Below are positions 1-13,400 of a stretch of 64,000 bases of DNA, one piece after another. The position numbers and the translations under genes were made by a program. Below the pieces are notes generated by a model, which did no database searches, was not told the DNA's origin, and saw only the letters and a program-made list of their open reading frames with translations. Every line of letters starts with the position of its first letter. Position 1 is the stretch's first letter. Source of the stretch: Parapristionchus giblindavisi (lineage: Eukaryota > Nematoda > Chromadorea > Rhabditida > Diplogasteridae); assembly GCA_943737045.1 (NCBI GenBank), contig CALSFV010000653.1, positions 124,001 through 188,000 of the forward strand, in the 5' to 3' direction.

Positions 1-2370
1 AAAATTAAGATGTTAAAGAAAGATAAAGTTTAAAGCGAATTATAGGGCTTTTCTTGGACTCTCGTGATTCGGCTATGACCACTGTCTTGTTCTGACCCCG
101 GCTAAGCTCTTTGGGCAGGAGCTCGGGTCTGTGAAGCTCACAATTGCATGCACTAGATGTGCTTGATAAAGTATCAGTAAGGCAAAGTAATACACAGCTG
201 GGAACTGGGTGATAACTGCATCGAATTTTGGAAAAAAATGGTTTACGTCCAAGTATGACAATAATTATTTTTATTTCATTCCAGCATCGATCGATATTCA
301 TTCCGATTAATATGTTTTGTAATGGTCAATTATCGTGGATTAATGTAAAAATAATAAGCAAGTAGTGAAACGCCGGGTATTGAATTGATAGTCTGATATT
401 CAGCGTGAACCTGGTAAATTTACGTCACTTTTGAAATGTCAAAATTCAGAACTCTCGACAGCACTCTCCAAATGGAAAATTTCTAACAGAGACTATCATT
501 CCTTTTTTCAGAGCTATCCAAAAAACTTAAGATGTTAAAGAAAGATAAAGTTTAAAGCGAATCATAAGGCTTTTCTTGGACTCTCGTGATTCGGCTATGA
601 CCACTGTCTTGTTCTGACCCCGGCTAAGCTCTTTGGGCTGGAGCTCGGGTCTGTGAAACTCACAATAGCATGCTCTAGATATGCTTGATAAAGTATTAGT
701 AGGACAAAGTAATACACAACTGGGAACAGGGTGATAACTGCATCGAATTTTGGAAAAAAAATGGTTTACGTCCAAGTATGACAATAATTATTTTTATTTC
801 ATTCCAGTATCGGTCGATATTCATTCTGATTAGTATATTTTGTAATGGTCAATTATCGTGGATTAATGTAAAAATAATAAGCAAGTGGTCAAACGCCGGG
901 TATTGAATTGATAGTCTTATATTCAGCGTGCACCTGGTAAATTTACGTCACTTTTGAAATGTCAAAATTCAGAACTCCCGAGAGCATTCTCCAAATGGAA
1001 AATTTCTAACAGAGACTATCATTCCTCTTTTCAGAGCTATCTTAAAAAAATTAAGATGTTAAAGAAAGATAAAGTTTAAAGCGAATTATAAGGCTTGTCT
1101 TGGACTCTCGTGATTCGGCTATGACCACTGTCTTGTTCTGACCCCGGCTAAGCTCTTTGGGCAGGAGCTCGGGTCTGTGAAGCTCACAATTGCATGCACT
1201 AGATGTGCTTGATAAAGTATCAGTAAGGCAAAGTAATACACAACTGGGAACAGGGTGATAACTGCATCGAATTTTGGAAAAAAAATGGTTTACGTCCAAG
1301 TATGACAATAATTATTTTTATTTCATTCCAGCATCGATCGATATTCATTCTGATTAATATGTTTTGTAATGGTCATTTATCGTGGATTAATGTAAAAATA
1401 ATAAGCAAGTAGTGAAACGCCGGGTATTGAATTGATAGTCTGATATTCAGCGTGAACCTGGTAAATTTACGTCACTTTTGAAATGTCAAAATTCAGAACT
1501 CTCGAGAGCATTCTCCAAATGGAAAATTTCTAACAGAGACTATCATTCCTTTTTTCAGAGCTATCTTAAAAAAAATTAAGATGTTAAAGAAAGATAAAGT
1601 TTAAAGCGAATTATAGGGCTTTTCTTGGACTCTCGTGATTCGGCTATGACCACTGTCTTGTTCTGACCCCGGCTAAGCTCTTTGGGCAGGAGCTCGGGTC
1701 TGTGAAGCTCACAATTGCATGCACTAGATGTGCTTGATAAAGTATCAGTAAGGCAAAGTAATACACAGCTGGGAACTGGGTGATAACTGCATCGAATTTT
1801 GGAAAAAAATGGTTTACGTCCAAGTATGACAATAATTATTTTTATTTCATTCCAGCATCGATCGATATTCATTCTGATTAATATGTTTTGTAATGGTCAA
1901 TTATCGTGGATTAATGTAAAAATAATAAGAAAGTAGTGAAACGCCGGGTATTGAATTGATAGTCTGATATTCAGCGTGAACCTGGTAAATTTACGTCACT
2001 TTTGAAATGTCAAAATTCAGAACTCTCGACAGCATTCTCCAAATGGAAAATTTCTAACAGAGACTATCATTCCTTTTTTCAGAGCTATCCAAAAAACTTA
2101 AGATGTTAAAGAAAGATAAAGTTTAAAGCGAATCATAAGGCTTTTCTTGGACTCTCGTGATTCGGCTATGACCACTGTCTTGTTCTGACCCCGGCTAAGC
2201 TCTTTGGGCTGGAGCTCGGGTCTGTGAAACTCACAATAGCATGCTCTAGATATGCTTGATAAAGTATTAGTAGGACAAAGTAATACACAACTGGGAACAG
2301 GGTGATAACTGCATCGAATTTTGGAAAAAAAATGGTTTACGTCCAAGTATGACAATAATTATTTTTATTT
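1..2370 (+). repeat. Higher-order repeat, three-monomer spacing (1571 bp)
   Basis: The first ~800 bp of the window recur at an offset of 1571 bp, that is three monomers. A type-A unit (near 5 and 1576) is followed in both copies by a mixed unit with TTTGGGCTGGAGCTC (near 527 and 2098). A few substitutions separate the copies. The third monomers of the two blocks differ, so this is a partial higher-order unit. Confidence 0.75.
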
Positions 2371-5300
2371 CATTCCAGTATCGGTCGATATTCATTCTGA
2401 TTAGTATATTTTGTAATCGTCAATTATCGTGGATTAATTTAAAAATAATAAGCAAGTGGTCAAACGCCGGGTATTGAATTGATAGTCTTATATTCAGCGT
2501 GCACCTGGTAAATTTACGTCACTTTTGAAATGTCAAAATTCAGAACTCTCGAGAGCATTCTCCAAATGGAAAATTTCTAACAGAGACTATCATTCCTTTT
2601 TTCAGAGCTATCCAAAAAACTTAAGATGTTAAAGAAAGATAAAGTTTAAAGCGAATTATAAGGCTTTTCTTGAACTCTCGTGATTCGGCTATGACCACTG
2701 TCTTGTTCTGACCCCGGCTAAGCTCTTTGGGCAGGAGCTCGGGTCTGTGAAGCTCACAATTGCATGCACTAGATGTGCTTGATAAAGTATCAGTAAGGCA
2801 AAGTAATACACAACTGGGAACAGGGTGATAACTGCATCACATTTTGGAAAAAAATGGTTTACGTCCAAGTATGACAATAATTATATTTATTTCAATCCAG
2901 TATCGGTCGATATTCATTCTGATTAGTATATTTTGTAATCGTCAGTTATCGTGGATTAATTTAAAAATAATAAGCAAGTGGTCAAACGCCGGGTATTTAA
3001 TTGATAGTCTGATATTCAGCATGCACCTGGTAAATTTACATCACTTTTGAAATGTCAAAATTCAGAACTCTCGAGAGCATTCTCCAAATGGAAAATTTCT
3101 AACAGAGACTATCATTCCTTTTTTCAGAGCTATCCAAAAAACTTAAGATGTTAAAGAAAGATAAAGTTTAAAGCGAATTATAAGGCTTTTCTTGGACTCT
3201 CGTGATTCGGCTATGACCACTGTCTTGTTCTGACCCCGGCTAAGCTCTTTGGGCAGGAGCTCGGGTCTGTGAAGCTCACAATTGCATGCACTAGATGTGC
3301 TTGATAAAGTATCAGTAAGGCAAAGTAATACACAACTGGGAACAGGGTGATAACTGCATCACATTTTGGGAAAAAATGATTTACGTCCAAGTATGACAAT
3401 AATTATTTTTATTTCATTCCAGTATCGGTCGATATGCATTCTGATTAGTATATTTTGTAATCGTAACTTATCGTGGATTAATTTAAAAATAATAAGCAAG
3501 TAGTGAAACGCCGGGTATTGAATTGATAGTCTGATATTCAGCGTGAACCTGGTAAATTTTAATTCACTTTTGAAATGTCAAAATTCAGAACTCTCGAGAG
3601 CATTCTCCAAATGGAAAATTTCTAACAGAGACTATCATTCCTTTTTTCAGAGCTATCCAAAAATTTTAAGATATTAAAGAAAGATAAAGTTTAAAGCGAA
3701 TTATAAGGCTTTTCTTGGACCCCAGTGATTCGACTATGACCACTGTCTGGTTCTGACCCCGGCTAAGCTCTTTGGGCAGGAGCTCGGGTCTGAGAAACTC
3801 ACAATAGCATGCTCTAGATATGCTTGATAAAGTATTAGTAGGACAAAGTAATACACAACTGGGAACAGGGTGATAACTGCATCGAATTTTGGAGAAAAAA
3901 ATGGTTTACGTCCAAGTATGACAATAATTATTTTTATTTCATTCCAGTATCGGTCGATATTCATTCTGATTAGTATATTTTGTAATCGTAACTTATCGTG
4001 GATTAATTTTAAAATAATAAGCAAGTAGTGAAACGCCGGGTATTGAATTGATAGTCTGATATTCAGCGTCAACCTGGCAAATTTACGTCACTTTTGAAAT
4101 GTCAAAATTCAGAATTCTCGACAGCATTCTCCAAATGGAAAATTTCTAACAGAGACTATCATTCCTTTTTTCAGAGCTATCTTTAAAAAATTAAGATGTT
4201 AAAGAAAGATAAAGTTTAAAGCGAATTATAAGGCTTTTCTTGGACCCTAGTGATTCGACTATGACCACTGTCTGGTTCTGACCCCGGCTAAGCTCTTTGG
4301 GCAGGAGCTCGGGTCTGTGAAGCTCACAATTGCATGCACTAGATATGCTTGATAAAGTATCAGTAAGGCAAAGTAATACACAGCTGAAAACAGGGTGATA
4401 ACTGCATCGAATTTTGGAAAAAAAATGGTTTACGTCCAAGTATGACAATAATTATTTTTATTTCATTCCAGTATCGGTCGATATTCATTCTGATTAGTAT
4501 ATTTTGTAATCGTAACTTATCGTGGATTAATTTAAAATTAATAAGCAAGTAGTGAAACGCCGGGTATTGAATTGATAGTCTGATATTCAGCGTGAACCTG
4601 GTAAATTTACGTCACTTTTGAAATGTCAAAATTCAGAACTCTCGACAGCATTCTCCAAATGGAAAATTTCTAACAGAGACTATCATTCCTTTTTTCAGAG
4701 CTATCCAAAAATTTTAAGATATTAAAGAAAGATAAAGTTTAAAGCGAATTATAAGGCTTTTCTTGGACCCTAGTGATTCGACTATGACCACTGTCTGGTT
4801 CTGACCCCGGCTAAGCTCTTTGGGCAGGAGCTCGGGTCTGTGAAACTCACAATAGCATGCTCTAGATATGCTTGATAAAGTATTAGTAGGACAATGTAAT
4901 ACATTACTGGGAACAGGGTGATAACTGAATCGAATTTTGGAAAAAAAATGGTTTACGTCCAAGTATGACAATAATTATTATTATTTCATTCCAGCATCGG
5001 TCGATATTCATTCTGATTAGTATATTTTGTAATCGTAACTTATCGTGGATTAATTTAAAAATAATAAGCAAGTAGTGAAACGCCGGGTATTGAATTGATA
5101 GTCTGATATTCAGCGTGAACCTGGTAAATTTACGTCACTTTTGAAATGTCAAAATTCAGAACTCTCGACAGCATTCTCCAAATGGAAAATTTCTAACAGA
5201 GACTATCATTCCTTTTTTCAGAGCTATCCAAAAAACTTAAGATGTTAAAGAAAGATAAAGTTTAAAGCGAATCATAAGGCTTTTCTTGGACTCTCGTGAT

Positions 5301-5750
5301 TCGGCTATGACCACTGTCTTGTTCTTACCCCGGCTAAGCTCTTTGGGCTGGAGCTCGGGTCTGTGAAACTCGCAATAGCATGCTCTAGATATGCTTGATA
5401 AAGTATTAGTAGGACAAAGTGATACACAGCTGGGAACAGGGTGATAACTGCATCGAATTTTGGAAAAAAAATGGTTTACGTCCAAGTATGACAATAATTA
5501 TTTTTATTTCATTCCAGCATCGGTCGATATTCATTCTGATTAATATGTTTTGTAATCGTCAATTATCGTGGATTAATGTAAAAATAATAAGCAAGTAGTG
5601 AAACGCCAGGTATTGAATTGATAGTCTGATATTCAGCGTGAACCTGGTAAATTTACGTCACTTTTGAAATGTCAAAATTCAGAACTCTCGAGAGCATTCT
5701 CCAAATGGAAAATTTCTAACAGAGACTATCACTCCTTTTTTCAGAGCTAT

Positions 5751-6273
5751 CCAAAAATTTTAAGATATTAAAGAAAGATAAAGTTTAAAGCGAATTATAA
5801 GGCTTTTCTTGGACCCTAGTGATTCGACTATGACCACTGTCTGGTTCTGACCCCGGCTAAGCTCTTTGGGCAGGAGCTCGGGTCTGTGAAACTCACAATA
5901 GCATGCTCTAGATATGCTTGATAAAGTATTAGTAGGACAATGTAATACACAACTGGGAACAGGGTGATAACTGCATCGAATTTTGGAAAAAAAATGGTTT
6001 ACGTCCAAGTATGACAATAATTATTTTTATTTCATTCCAGCATCGGTCGATATTCATTCTGATTAATATGTTTTGTAATCGTCAATTATCGTGGATTAAT
6101 GTAAAAATAATAAGCAAGTAGTGAAACGCCAGGTATTGAATTGATAGTCTGATATTCAGCGTGAACCTGGTAAATTTACGTCACTTTTGAAATGTCAAAA
6201 TTCAGAACTCTCGAGAGCATTCTCCAAATGGAAAATTTCTAACAGAGACTATCACTCCTTTTTTCAGAGCTAT
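5751..6273 (+). repeat. Reference satellite monomer, 523 bp
   Basis: One complete unit, given so that the others can be aligned to it. It begins at CCAAAAATTTTAAG and ends at TTTTTTCAGAGCTAT. The next unit (6274-6796) is nearly identical, differing mainly near its 3' end (CTAGCATTCTTT in place of CTATCACTCCTT). This is a type-B unit: GGACCCTAGTGATTCGAC, GAAACTCACAATAGCATG, GTATTAGTAGGACAA. The choice of boundary is arbitrary, because a tandem repeat has no intrinsic start. Confidence 0.9.
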
Positions 6274-9200
6274 CCAAAAATTTTAAGATATTAAAGAAAG
6301 ATAAAGTTTAAAGCGAATTATAAGGCTTTTCTTGGACCCTAGTGATTCGACTATGACCACTGTCTGGTTCTGACCCCGGCTAAGCTCTTTGGGCAGGAGC
6401 TCGGGTCTGTGAAACTCACAATAGCATGCTCTAGATATGCTTGATAAAGTATTAGTAGGACAATGTAATACACAACTGGGAACAGGGTGATAACTGCATC
6501 GAATTTTGGAAAAAAAATGGTTTACGTCCAAGTATGACAATAATTATTTTTATTTCATTCCAGCATCGGTCGATATTCATTCTGATTAATATGTTTTGTA
6601 ATCGTCAATTATCGTGGATTAATGTAAAAATAATAAGCAAGTAGTGAAACGCCAGGTATTGAATTGATAGTCTGATATTCAGCGTGAACCTGGTAAATTT
6701 ACGTCACTTTTGAAATGTCAAAATTCAGAACTCTCGAGAGCATTCTCCAAATGGAAAATTTCTAACAGAGACTAGCATTCTTTTTTTCAGAGCTATCCGA
6801 AAATTTTAAGATATTAAAGAAAGATAAAGATTAATGCGAATTATAAGGCTTTTCTTGGACCCTAGTGATTCGACTATGACCACTGTCTGGTTCTGACCCC
6901 GGCTAAGCTCTTTGGGCAGGAGCTCGGGTCTGTGAAACTCACAATAGCATGCTCTAGATATGCTTGATAAAGTATTAGTAGGACAAAGTAATACACAACT
7001 GGGAACAGGGTGATAACTGCATCGAATTTTGGAAAAAAAAATGGTTTACGTCCAAGTATGACAATAATTATATTTATTTCAATCCAGTATCGGTCGATAT
7101 TCATTCTGATTACTATATTTTGTAATCGTCAATTATCGTGGATTAATGTAAAAATAATAAGCAAGTAGTGAAACGCCGGGTATTGAATTGATAGTCTGAT
7201 ATTCAGCGTCAACCTGGTAAATTTACGTCACTTTTGAAATGTCAAAATTCAGAACTCTCGAGAGCATTCTCCAAATGGAAAATTTCTAACAGAGACTATC
7301 ATTCCTTTTTTCAGAGCTATCCGAAAATTTTAAGATATTAAAGAAAGATAAAGATTAATGCGAATTATAAGGCTTTTCTTGGACCCTAGTGATTCGACTA
7401 TGACCACTGTCTGGTTCTGACCCCGGCTAAGCTCTTTGGGCAGGAGCTCGGGTCTGTGAAACTCACAATAGCATGCTCTAGATATGCTTGATAAAGTATT
7501 AGTAGGACAAAGTAATACACAACTGGGAACAGGGTGATAACTGCATCGAATTTTGGAAAAAAAATGGTTTACGTCCAAGTATGACAATAATTATATTTAT
7601 TTCAATCCAGTATCGGTCGATATTCATTCTGATTACTATATTTTGTAATCGTCAATTATCGTGGATTAATGTAAAAATAATAAGCAAGTAGTGAAACGCC
7701 GGGTATTGAATTGATAGTCTGATATTCAGCGTCAACCTGGTAAATTTACGTCACTTTTGAAATGTCAAAATTCAGAACTCTCGAGAGCATTCTCCAAATG
7801 GAAAATTTCTAACAGAGACTATCATTCCTTTTTTCAGAGCTATCTTAAAAAATTAAGATGTTAAAGAAAGATAAAGTTTAAAGCGAATTATAAGGCTTTT
7901 CTTGGACCCTAGTGATTCGACTATGACCACTGTCTGGTTCTGACCCCGGCTAAGCTCTTTGGGCAGGAGCTCGGGTCTGTGAAACTCACAATAGCATGCT
8001 CTAGATATGCTTGATAAAGTATTAGTAGGACAAAGTAATACACAACTGGGAACAGGGTGATAACTGCATCGAATTTTGGAAAAAAAATGGTTTACGTCCA
8101 AGTATGACAATAATTATTTTTATTTCATTCCAGCATCGATCGATATTCATTCTGATTAATATGTTTTGTAATCGTCAATTATCGTGGATTAATGTAAAAA
8201 CAATAAGCAAGTAGTGAAACGCCGGGTATTGAATTGATAGTCTGATATTCAGCGTGAACCTGGTAAATTTACGTCACTTTTGAAATGTCAAAATTCAGAA
8301 CTCTCGAGAGCATTATCCAAATGGAAAATTTCTAACAGAGACTATCATTCCTTTTTTCAGAGCTATCTTAAAAAAATTAAGATGTTAAAGAAAGATAAAG
8401 TTTAAAGCGAATTATAAGGCTTTTCTTGGACCCTAGTGATTCGACTATGACCACTGTCTGGTTCTGACCCCGGCTAAGCTCTTTGGGCAGGAGCTCGGGT
8501 CTGTGAAACTCACAATAGCATGCTCTAGATATGCTTGATAAAGTATTAGTAGGACAAAGTAATACACAACTGGGAACAGGGTGATAACTGCATCGAATTT
8601 TGGAAAAAAAATGGTTTACGTCCAAGTATGACAATAATTATTTTTATTTCATTCCAGTATCGGTCGATATTCATTCTGATTAGTATATTTTGTAATCGTA
8701 ACTTATCGTGGATTAATTTAAAATTAATAAGCAAGTAGTGAAACGCCGGGTATTGAATTGATAGTCTGATATTCAGCGTGAACCTGGTAAATTTACGTCA
8801 CTTTTGAAATGTCAAAATTCAGAACTCTCGACAGCATTCTCCAAATGGAAAATTTCTAACAGAGACTATCATTCCTTTTTTCAGAGCTATCCAAAAATTT
8901 TAAGATATTAAAGAAAGATAAAGTTTAAAGCGAATTATAAGGCTTTTCTTGGACCCTAGTGATTCGACTATGACCACTGTCTGGTTCTGACCCCGGCTAA
9001 GCTCTTTGGGCAGGAGCTCGGGTCTGTGAAACTCACAATAGCATGCTCTAGATATGCTTGATAAAGTATTAGTAGGACAATGTAATACACAACTGGGAAC
9101 AGGGTGATAACTGCATCGAATTTTGGAAAAAAAATGGTTTACGTCCAAGTATGACAATAATTATTTTTATTTCATTCCAGCATCGGTCGATATTCATTCT

Positions 9201-10460
9201 GATTAATATGTTTTGTAATCGTCAATTATCGTGGATTAATGTAAAAATAATAAGCAAGTAGTGAAACGCCAGGTATTGAATTGATAGTCTGATATTCAGC
9301 GTGAACCTGGTAAATTTACGTCACTTTTGAAATGTCAAAATTCAGAACTCTCGAGAGCATTCTCCAAATGGAAAATTTCTAACAGAGACTAGCATTCCTT
9401 TTTTCAGAGCTATCCAAAAATTTTAAGATATTAAAGAAAGATAAAGTTTAAAGCGAATTATAAGGCTTTTCTTGGACCCTAGTGATTCGACTATGACCAC
9501 TGTCTGGTTCTGACCCCGGCTAAGCTCTTTGGGCAGGAGCTCGGGTCTGTGAAATTCACAATAGCATGCTCTAGATATGCTTGATAAAGTATTAGTAGGA
9601 CAAAGTAATACACAACTGGGAACAGGGTGATAACTGCATCGAATTTTGGAAAAAAAATGGTTTACGTCCAAGTATGACAATAATTATTTTTATTTCATTC
9701 CAGCATCGGTCGATATTCATTCTGATTAATATGTTTTGTAATCGTCAATTATCGTGGATTAATGTAAAAATAATAAGCAAGTAGTGAAACGCCAGGTATT
9801 GAATTGATAGTCTGATATTCAGCGTGAACCTGGTAAATTTACGTCACTTTTGAAATGTCAAAATTCAGAACTCTCGAGAGCATTCTCCAAATGGAAAATT
9901 TCTAACAGAGACTAGCATTCTTTTTTTCAGAGCTATCCGAAAATTTTAAGATATTAAAGAAAGATAAAGATTAATGCGAATTATAAGGCTTTTCTTGGAC
10001 CCTAGTGATTCGACTATGACCACTGTCTGGTTCTGACCCCGGCTAAGCTCTTTGGGCAGGAGCTCGGGTCTGTGAAATTCACAATAGCATGCTCTAGATA
10101 TGCTTGATAAAGTATTAGTAGGACAAAGTAATACACAACTGGGAACAGGGTGATAACTGCATCGAATTTTGGAAAAAAAATGGTTTACGTCCAAGTATGA
10201 CAATAATTATTTTTATTTCATTCCAGCATCGGTCGATATTCATTCTGATTAATATGTTTTGTAATCGTCAATTATCGTGGATTAATGTAAAAATAATAAG
10301 CAAGTAGTGAAACGCCAGGTATTGAATTGATAGTCTGATATTCAGCGTGAACCTGGTAAATTTACGTCACTTTTGAAATGTCAAAATTCAGAACTCTCGA
10401 GAGCATTCTCCAAATGGAAAATTTCTAACAGAGACTAGCATTCTTTTTTTCAGAGCTATC

Positions 10461-13400
10461 CGAAAATTTTAAGATATTAAAGAAAGATAAAGATTAATGC
10501 GAATTATAAGGCTTTTCTTGGACCCTAGTGATTCGACTATGACCACTGTCTGGTTCTGACCCCGGCTAAGCTCTTTGGGCAGGAGCTCGGGTCTGTGAAA
10601 CTCACAATAGCATGCTCTAGATATGCTTGATAAAGTATTAGTAGGACAAAGTAATACACAACTGGGAACAGGGTGATAACTGCATCGAATTTTGGAAAAA
10701 AAAATGGTTTACGTCCAAGTATGACAATAATTATATTTATTTCAATCCAGTATCGGTCGATATTCATTCTGATTACTATATTTTGTAATCGTCAATTATC
10801 GTGGATTAATGTAAAAATAATAAGCAAGTAGTGAAACGCCGGGTATTGAATTGATAGTCTGATATTCAGCGTCAACCTGGTAAATTTACGTCACTTTTGA
10901 AATGTCAAAATTCAGAACTCTCGAGAGCATTCTCCAAATGGAAAATTTCTAACAGAGACTATCATTCCTTTTTTCAGAGCTATCTTAAAAAATTAAGATG
11001 TTAAAGAAAGATAAAGTTTAAAGCGAATTATAAGGCTTTTCTTGGACCCTAGTGATTCGACTATGACCACTGTCTGGTTCTGACCCCGGCTAAGCTCTTT
11101 GGGCAGGAGCTCGGGTCTGTGAAACTCACAATAGCATGCTCTAGATATGCTTGATAAAGTATTAGTAGGACAAAGTAATACACAACTGGGAACAGGGTGA
11201 TAACTGCATCGAATTTTGGAAAAAAAATGGTTTACGTCCAAGTATGACAATAATTATTTTTATTTCATTCCAGCATCGATCGATATTCATTCTGATTAAT
11301 ATGTTTTGTAATCGTCAATTATCGTGTATTAATGTAAAAACAATAAGCAAGTAGTGAAACGCCGGGTATTGAATTGATAGTCTGATATTCAGCGTGAACC
11401 TGGTAAATTTACGTCACTTTTGAAATGTCAAAATTCAGAACTCTCGAGAGCATTATCCAAATGGAAAATTTCTAACAGAGACTATCATTCCTTTTTTCAG
11501 AGCTATCTTAAAAAAATTAAGATGTTAAAGAAAGATAAAGTTTAAAGCGAATTATAAGGCTTTTCTTGGACCCTAGTGATTCGACTATGACCACTGTCTG
11601 GTTCTGACCCCGGCTAAGCTCTTTGGGCAGGAGCTCGGGTCTGTGAAACTCACAATAGCATGCTCTAGATATGCTTGATAAAGTATTAGTAGGACAATGT
11701 AATACACAACTGGGAACAGGGTGATAACTGCATCGAATTTTGGAAAAAAAAATGGTTTACGTCCAAGTATGACAATAATTATTTTTATTTCATTCCAGCA
11801 TCGGTCGATATTCATTCTGATTAATATGTTTTGTAATCGTCAATTATCGTGGATTAATGTAAAAATAATAAGCAAGTAGTGAAACGCCAGGTATTGAATT
11901 GATAGTCTGATATTCAGCGTGAACCTGGTAAATTTACGTCACTTTTGAAATGTCAAAATTCAGAACTCTCGAGAGCATTCTCCAAATGGAAAATTTCTAA
12001 CAGAGACTAGCATTCTTTTTTTCAGAGCTATCCGAAAATTTTAAGATATTAAAGAAAGATAAAGATTAATGCGAATTATAAGGCTTTTCTTGGACCCTAG
12101 TGATTCGACTATGACCACTGTCTGGTTCTGACCCCGGCTAAGCTCTTTGGGCAGGAGCTCGGGTCTGTGAAACTCACAATAGCATGCTCTAGATATGCTT
12201 GATAAAGTATTAGTAGGACAAAGTAATACACAACTGGGAACAGGGTGATAACTGCATCGAATTTTGGAAAAAAAAATGGTTTACGTCCAAGTATGACAAT
12301 AATTATATTTATTTCAATCCAGTATCGGTCGATATTCATTCTGATTACTATATTTTGTAATCGTCAATTATCGTGGATTAATGTAAAAATAATAAGCAAG
12401 TAGTGAAACGCCGGGTATTGAATTGATAGTCTGATATTCAGCGTCAACCTGGTAAATTTACGTCACTTTTGAAATGTCAAAATTCAGAACTCTCGAGAGC
12501 ATTCTCCAAATGGAAAATTTCTAACAGAGACTATCATTCCTTTTTTCAGAGCTATCTTAAAAAATTAAGATGTTAAAGAAAGATAAAGTTTAAAGCGAAT
12601 TATAAGGCTTTTCTTGGACCCTAGTGATTCGACTATGACCACTGTCTGGTTCTGACCCCGGCTAAGCTCTTTGGGCAGGAGCTCGGGTCTGTGAAACTCA
12701 CAATAGCATGCTCTAGATATGCTTGATAAAGTATTAGTAGGACAAAGTAATACACAACTGGGAACAGGGTGATAACTGCATCGAATTTTGGAAAAAAAAT
12801 GGTTTACGTCCAAGTATGACAATAATTATTTTTATTTCATTCCAGCATCGATCGATATTCATTCTGATTAATATGTTTTGTAATCGTCAATTATCGTGTA
12901 TTAATGTAAAAACAATAAGCAAGTAGTGAAACGCCGGGTATTGAATTGATAGTCTGATATTCAGCGTGAACCTGGTAAATTTACGTCACTTTTGAAATGT
13001 CAAAATTCAGAACTCTCGAGAGCATTATCCAAATGGAAAATTTCTAACAGAGACTATCATTCCTTTTTTCAGAGCTATCTTAAAAAAATTAAGATGTTAA
13101 AGAAAGATAAAGTTTAAAGCGAATTATAAGGCTTTTCTTGGACCCTAGTGATTCGACTATGACCACTGTCTGGTTCTGACCCCGGCTAAGCTCTTTGGGC
13201 AGGAGCTCGGGTCTGTGAAACTCAAAATAGCATGCTCTAGATATGCTTGATAAAGTATTAGTAGGACAATGTAATACACAACTGGGAACAGGGTGATAAC
13301 TGCATCGAATTTTGGAAAAAAAAAATGGTTTACGTCCAAGTATGACAATAATTATTTTTATTTCATTCCAGCATCGGTCGATATTCATTCTGATTAATAT

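Noticed and set aside
2844..3050. Plus-strand 68-codon ORF in one satellite monomer
   Set aside because: It is the satellite sequence read in the other direction, present because of chance substitutions in one unit; no other monomer keeps it.
5751..6273. Monomer as an ancient trimer of ~175 bp
   Set aside because: Only the short TTTACGTC core recurs at ~177 bp; no other internal similarity is visible.
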